A stretch of DNA of 26,939 nt from JANWYQ01 sp034432445 (lineage in GTDB: Bacteria > Chloroflexota > Anaerolineae > JAAEKA01), in NCBI GenBank assembly GCA_034432445.1, contig DAOUBX010000217.1:1-26939 (forward strand). The letters run 5' to 3'. The notes below the pieces were generated by a model that was not told the origin of the DNA, did no database searches, and was given only the letters and a program-made list of their open reading frames with translations. Both the position numbers and the translations under genes were made by a program. Positions 23,729 to 26,939 of this stretch are shown one piece after another; the stretch's first letter is position 1, and each line of letters opens with the position of its first letter.

Positions 23729-24506
23729 CACCCTGGCCGGCTACAGCAAAGTTGCCGGCAAGATTCGGCGCGCGTTGACGCCGCCTCAGAAACACTGGTG
23801 GCATGCCAGTCTGCACGTCAGCGCAGCCGGGCTGACCACGACGCCTGTCTGGTCTGGCAGCCAGATGTTCGAGGTTGTGCTCGACCTGGCGGCGCACCAG
23901 GCGCGCATTCTCACCAGCGCCGGGCGCAGCCGCTTCGTGCCCATGACAGGACAATCTCCCGCCGCCTTCTGCCAGCAGCTTGACACTGCGCTGGCTGCGC
24001 TGGGCTTGGCCGTCGAATTCGACCGCAGCGTATGCGCCGCTGAAACGGCAGGGACTTATGATCCTGCCGCAGCGGCGCGCTACTGGCAGGCGCTGGTACA
24101 GATTGACGCCGTCTTCAAGCGCTTCCGCCACAGCTTTCGGGAGGAGAGCAGCCCCGTGCAGCTCTGGCCGCATCACTTCGACCTGGCGCTGCTCTGGCTG
24201 TCGGGACGGCTCGTGCCCGGCCAGGACCCCAGCGATCCGGAGTATGCCGACGAGCAGATGAACTTCGGCTTCAGCACTGGGGATGAGGGCATCGCCGAAC
24301 CCTACTTCTACGTCACGGCCTATCCCACACCGGCTCAGTGGACGGAACAGCCGTTGCCCGATGGGGCGCATTGGCGCACAACTGGCTGGACAGGCGCCAT
24401 CTTGCCTTACGCGGCGCTGACGGAGGCCAGCGATTCCCAGGCCCTGCTGCTCGAGTTTCTGCATACAGCGCACCGGGCTGGGGCGCGTTTGATGAGCGCC
24501 AGCTGA
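23673..24506 (+). CDS. DUF5996 family protein
   Basis: A 277-residue soluble protein. The start ('FPSLPLASWRATRDTLAGYSKVAGKIRRALTP...HWWHASLHVSAAGLTTTP') and 'MFEVVLDLAAHQARI' match the family layout of DUF5996, and the 'DEQMNFGFSTGDEGIAEPYFYVTAYP' segment is the typical C-terminal signature. Length is close to the family's usual size, ending with a short helix ('LLLEFLHTAHRAG'). No enzymatic role is known for DUF5996. GGGAGA lies about ten bases before the ATG at 23673. A short open frame at 23576-23728 overlaps its 5' end. It stands alone between the peroxiredoxin fragment and a membrane-protein gene. Confidence 0.78.
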   Translation: MTLNSFPSLPLASWRATRDTLAGYSKVAGKIRRALTPPQKHWWHASLHVSAAGLTTTPVWSGSQMFEVVLDLAAHQARILTSAGRSRFVPMTGQSPAAFCQQLDTALAALGLAVEFDRSVCAAETAGTYDPAAAARYWQALVQIDAVFKRFRHSFREESSPVQLWPHHFDLALLWLSGRLVPGQDPSDPEYADEQMNFGFSTGDEGIAEPYFYVTAYPTPAQWTEQPLPDGAHWRTTGWTGAILPYAALTEASDSQALLLEFLHTAHRAGARLMSAS

Positions 24507-24643
24507 TTGGCCGGGCGCGCAGGCTTGGAAGTTCTCGGGCAATTTCGTGCGCAGTCGGGTAAGATTGACCCCGGGACGGACGTCAAGAGCAGCACACGGG
24601 TAAAGATACTCGACGATTTTTTTGCAAGACAAGGAGCACTACC

Positions 24644-25087
24644 ATGACAACAGCAGTGAGCAATACGACCAATCGGTCCCTGACCTCCTCTATCATTGCC
24701 GGCGCGATCGCCGGACTGGCCGGCGGCGTGATCTTCGGCATGATGATGGCCATGATGGGCATGCTGCCAATGGTGGCTATGTTGGTCGGATCCGAAAGCG
24801 TGGCCATCGGCTTCATCGTTCACATGGCCATCAGCGCCTTCATCGGCGCGGTCTATGGCATAGTCGCCAGCCGGCTGCCGCAATCCACCGGCGTCGCCGT
24901 CGTCGCCGGCGCTGTCAACGGCGTCATCTGGTGGGTGCTGGGCGCGCTGATCCTGATGCCCCTGATGTTGGGCATGAGCGCCATGGTGCTGCAGATCGGC
25001 GGCGACCAGTGGATGAGCCTCGTCGGCCACCTGATCTTCGGCGTGGTCACGGCGCTGGTCTTTCTCCCCCTGAGCAAGCGCTTCTAG
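24644..25087 (+). CDS. Four-helix membrane protein of unknown function
   Basis: A 147-residue protein with four hydrophobic segments (about 16-45, 53-75, 84-108, 120-143), very rich in Met, Gly and Ala ('FGMMMAMMGMLPMVAMLVG'). Small-residue patterns such as 'GAIAGLAGG' suggest tight helix packing. A clustering of Met in membrane helices can point to soft-metal handling, but no clear metal motif is present and I do not recognise the family. AAGGAG lies eight bases before the ATG. It is monocistronic, closed by the strong hairpin at 25107-25149. Confidence 0.75.
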   Translation: MTTAVSNTTNRSLTSSIIAGAIAGLAGGVIFGMMMAMMGMLPMVAMLVGSESVAIGFIVHMAISAFIGAVYGIVASRLPQSTGVAVVAGAVNGVIWWVLGALILMPLMLGMSAMVLQIGGDQWMSLVGHLIFGVVTALVFLPLSKRF

Positions 25088-25106
25088 CAACAAACCGCGG
25101 CCAAAA

Positions 25107-25149
25107 AAAACAGTCCCCTGATGAAGGTCCTTCATCACGGGACTGTTTT
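25107..25149 (+). terminator. Intrinsic terminator of the membrane-protein gene
   Basis: A long stem: 25107-25117 (AAAACAGTCCC) with 25139-25149 (GGGACTGTTTT), a C/C mismatch, and 25119-25127 (TGATGAAGG) with 25129-25137. The right arm ends in TTTT, and an A-run precedes the left arm, so it should work in both directions. Confidence 0.85.
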
Positions 25150-25260
25150 GCTTTCTGGAACAGAGGCTTCGCTGTCAGGCGGCGCACAGGCTGTATTCAG
25201 GACACGTCTAATCTATCCCATTAGTAGCTCGGTCAGAAGACCAGCCAAAGCGGGAGGTGA

Positions 25261-25307
25261 GGTCTGAAAGATGCCAACTTTTCGGAAAAGTTGGCATCTT
25301 TCAGACC
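25261..25307. terminator. Perfect 22-bp hairpin after the DF pseudogene
   Basis: 25261-25282 is the exact reverse complement of 25286-25307, with a CGG loop. The centre (GCCAACTTTT/AAAAGTTGGC) is shared with the terminator at 21880-21908. It contains the stop codon of the decayed DF gene and would end the minus-strand DUF427 transcript. Confidence 0.85.
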
Positions 25308-25518
25308 GACAGCAGCCGTCCCATCAACATCTTCACAGTCGGCCAACTCTTAAGCCCTTCCGGCGTGGCATAGACGCGGCAGCTCAGGCTGTGCGTCTCT
25401 CGTTCCTCCGGCCACAGGTCCTGGCCGTCGACCTGAAACGGCGGGGGCCGAGAAAACGCAGCGCCGTTGCGCGCGGGCGGGTATCAAAACAGAGCACCTC
25501 GACTTTTCTGGGGGTCAC
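25301..25518 (-). pseudogene. Decayed paralogue of the DF-family gene
   Basis: Read on the minus strand this is a damaged copy of the gene at 21911-22222. The first codons give 'VTPRKVEVLCFDT' (against MTPKKIAVLYFDG), then about 33 residues, including the GCPSW motif, are missing. The frame resumes at 'ALRFLG', shifts by one base, and continues as 'PPFQVDGQDLWPEERETHS' and 'LSCRVYATPEGLKSWPTV' to a stop at 25301. The start has changed to GTG and the ribosome site to GCAGGTCA. The GTG overlaps the stop of DUF427 as GTGA, the same coupling as the ATGA of the intact copy. An internal deletion plus a frameshift make it non-functional. Confidence 0.75.
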
Positions 25519-25796
25519 GGTGTGACCTGCACCCCGCGCCAGAAGGCCACGTAGCCGGCGATTTGCTTGGCAGCCGGCTTGGGGGTGGGATAGTACCAGG
25601 CCGCGTCCTTGTTAACCTGGCCATTGACCACCACGTCGTAGTAGCTGGCCACGCCCTTCCAGGCGCAGGTGGTATGGGTGGCGCTGTCCTGGAAGTGCTC
25701 ACGGCGGATGGCGTCGGGCGGGAAGTAGTGGTTGCCCTCCACCACAATGGTCTGATCGCTCTCGGCCAAAACGGCCCCGTTCCAAGTTGCTTTCAT
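25515..25796 (-). CDS. DUF427 family protein
   Basis: A 93-residue protein matching the small beta-rich DUF427 fold almost end to end: 'MKATWNGAVLAESDQTIVVEGNHYFPP', 'HTTCAWKGVASYYDV', 'AAWYYPTPKPAAKQIAGYVAFW'. The conserved Cys-x-Trp-Lys-Gly motif is present. Its biochemical function is unknown. The ATG at 25796 has AGGAG nine bases upstream; the longer open frame from 25889 is leader. Its stop overlaps the GTG of the decayed DF gene. The leader carries, about 75 bp upstream, the same 40-bp block as the sigma operon, suggesting common regulation. Confidence 0.87.
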   Translation of the reverse strand: MKATWNGAVLAESDQTIVVEGNHYFPPDAIRREHFQDSATHTTCAWKGVASYYDVVVNGQVNKDAAWYYPTPKPAAKQIAGYVAFWRGVQVTP

Positions 25797-25870
25797 CGCT
25801 AACTCCTGTTGCTTATGTTGATCTACTTTTGGGTTGCGTTTGACGCTTTCGACAGCAAGATACCACGCGT

Positions 25871-25910
25871 GGAGATCGTCTGCCAGCAAGCAGGGTTACA
25901 ACTTGCCCTG
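25871..25910 (-). promoter_or_regulatory. Candidate ECF promoter block, copy 2
   Basis: Matches 23161-23200 (32/40, ungapped), including identical stretches TGCCAGCAAG and GGGTTACAACT on the plus strand. Predicted elements on the minus strand: GTAACC, 17 bp, ATCTC. The leader to the DUF427 ATG would be about 70 nt. Confidence 0.55.
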
Positions 25911-26100
25911 AGGTTGCCATCTGGCCTGTGACGCCTTGTCGTTCCCCGGGGGCATTTCGGCAAATGCGCGCCTGTGTGCTAAACTGGCGGCATCGTCCTC
26001 TGCGACATCGCCGACCTGAAGGGCCGCGGGCTAATCGAGTTCGCCTGCTTTCATTAAGACGGAGCATTTTCGGCTAGTAGACAAGGAATGAGGTCTTTCC
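25911..26100. other. Gap with a possible coding remnant
   Basis: No intact gene. A short plus-strand frame ending TAA at about 26056 reads 'DIADLKGRGLIEFACFH', which could be the tail of a lost winged-helix-like gene, but this is too short to assign. GAGG at 26090-26093 is the ribosome site of the Fic fragment. Confidence 0.3.
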
Positions 26101-26275
26101 GTGAACGCCAAACGCTTCCGCAACCGCGCGTCCGGTCAGCTTGTGCGTGTGGGACAGGGCGAGGCCGCGTATTGGGCCTTCGTACCCGCACCGCTGCCGC
26201 CGGACCTGCCCGCCGATTGGGAGCTGACCCGCGCCCTGTCCGCAGCCGACCGGGCCTTGAGCGATCGGGGAGGAA
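26101..26275 (+). pseudogene. Fic-family protein, N-terminal fragment
   Basis: From GTG at 26101 (GAGG seven bases upstream) the frame reads 'RFRNRASGQLVRVGQGEAAY' and 'WAFVPAPLPPDLPADWEL', then 'SAADRAL', the classical Fic N-terminal domain. After about residue 57 the similarity ends abruptly; no Fic catalytic motif (HPFxxGNGR) follows before the stop at 26440-26442. Fic enzymes AMPylate target proteins and are often found inside type I restriction loci, which fits the hsdM gene 200 bp downstream. I infer a 3'-truncated remnant. Confidence 0.7.
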
Positions 26276-26357
26276 CCGCTGCTCACCCGGTAGATTGTAC
26301 TTTTCGGCTAAAGACGGTAATTTCAACGCGCAGAATTGAAGTTAAGTACAAAAGCCC

Positions 26358-26470
26358 ATGCCTAACGCCCAAACCCGTGAGACCCTCGCCAACGACATCT
26401 GGCGGGCGTGCGACTTTTTTGCCGCAAGGACAACTGCGGTGACAGGGTAACATACGAAGAGGATTTGTAG
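26358..26470 (+). pseudogene. Frameshifted HsdM-like N-terminal fragment
   Basis: The ATG at 26358 gives 'PNAQTRETLANDIWRACDFF', the usual first helix of type I methyltransferase subunits. After the T6 run at 26415-26420 the frame is lost and stops at 26450. A different frame continues 'RKDNCGDRVTYEEDL' to a stop at 26470, seven bases before the intact hsdM start. It is a broken first copy, or a truncated neighbour of a second methyltransferase. Confidence 0.5.
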
Positions 26471-26476
26471 TCAACC

Positions 26477-26939
26477 ATGCCGCTCAAGAAATCCCAGCTC
26501 TACGCCTCTCTCTGGAAATCCTGCGACGAACTGCGCGGCGGGATGGACGCTTCGCAGTACAAGGACTACATCCTCACGCTGCTCTTCGTCAAGTACGTCT
26601 CCGACAGGTACGCGGGCAGGCCCTACGCCACCATCCTCGTGCCCGAAGGCGGCGCTTTCGCCGACATGGTGCGGCTGAAGGGCGATCCGGAGATCGGCGA
26701 CAAGATCAACAAGATCATCGGCAGGCTCGCTGAGGCCAACGACCTCAAGGGCGTGATTGATGTCGCCGACTTCAACGACGAGGCGAAGCTGGGCCGCGGC
26801 CGCGAGATGGTGGATCGGCTGTCGCGGCTGATCGGCATCTTCGAGGGGATTGACCTGCGCGCCAACCGCGCCGAGGGGGACGACCTGCTCGGCGACGCCT
26901 ACGAGTACCTGATGCGCAACTTCGCCACCGAGAGCGGCA
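26477..26939 (+). CDS. hsdM: Type I restriction-modification methyltransferase subunit HsdM (partial, runs off the window)
   Basis: The first 154 codons of an N6-adenine methyltransferase subunit, open to the window edge. 'SQLYASLWKSCDELRGGMDA' followed by 'SQYKDYILTLLFVKYVSD' is the characteristic HsdM N-terminal helical domain, and 'LGDAYEYLMRNFATESG' begins the catalytic domain just before the NPPF-type motif expected further on. HsdM with HsdS methylates a bipartite site, and with HsdR forms the restriction complex; those genes should lie to the right. The ATG at 26477 is chosen as the family start; the ribosome site is weak (GAGG about 15 bases upstream, inside the preceding fragment). 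Confidence 0.9.
   Translation, partial: MPLKKSQLYASLWKSCDELRGGMDASQYKDYILTLLFVKYVSDRYAGRPYATILVPEGGAFADMVRLKGDPEIGDKINKIIGRLAEANDLKGVIDVADFNDEAKLGRGREMVDRLSRLIGIFEGIDLRANRAEGDDLLGDAYEYLMRNFATESG

Noticed and set aside
23697..24632. 311-codon minus-strand frame over DUF5996
   Set aside because: The plus-strand frame matches a known family and has a ribosome site; the antisense frame has neither.

Overview
The window is high-GC bacterial DNA. Gene content, large Pro/Thr-linker lipoproteins, DUF5995/DUF5996 proteins, a tandem phosphofructokinase and scattered housekeeping genes suggest a Chloroflexota bacterium (Anaerolineae/Caldilineae-like). This is inferred from protein flavour only; there is no rRNA or other marker gene. 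No tRNA, rRNA, CRISPR array or intact insertion sequence was seen.

Left part (1-7545, + strand): a lipoprotein-type gene with no credible 5' end, a large hairpin, a DUF5995 gene, then an apparent export block: a subtilisin-like protease with a PA domain, a secreted beta-propeller/FnIII protein, and a Pro/Thr-rich lipoprotein whose start overlaps the stop of the propeller gene. The protease has a good sigma-70-like promoter and a leader of about 290 nt.

Middle part (7546-16650): an M20/PepT-like peptidase behind an extended -10 promoter and a perfect 28-bp palindrome, a PAP2 phosphatase, RNase J, a convergent gene for a double-length phosphofructokinase that resembles the eukaryotic tandem enzyme, a 600-bp non-coding region with DnaA-box-like 9-mers, and a YyaL/DUF255 thioredoxin-domain protein.

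Transport and redox part (16800-23140): a minus-strand ABC operon (duplicated permease, then an ATPase with a C-terminal AAA-associated domain) is divergent from a geranylgeranyl-reductase-like flavoprotein, with two strong promoters back to back. A minus-strand operon follows: ECF sigma factor, soluble zinc-finger anti-sigma, and a small thioredoxin-fold 'DF family' protein. It shares a bidirectional terminator with the flavoprotein gene.

Right part (23140-26939): an accessory-looking stretch with a peroxiredoxin fragment, DUF5996, a four-helix membrane protein, and a second minus-strand operon of DUF427 plus a decayed copy of the DF gene. This second operon has a related terminator and a 40-bp upstream block matching the one in front of the sigma operon (32/40 identical). 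The simplest reading is that the ECF sigma factor drives both operons. The window ends in a type I restriction-modification locus: a Fic N-terminal fragment, a frameshifted HsdM-like fragment, and the start of an apparently intact hsdM running off the edge.

The two most notable signals are the eukaryote-type tandem phosphofructokinase and the paired ECF/DF-protein loci with matching upstream and downstream elements.
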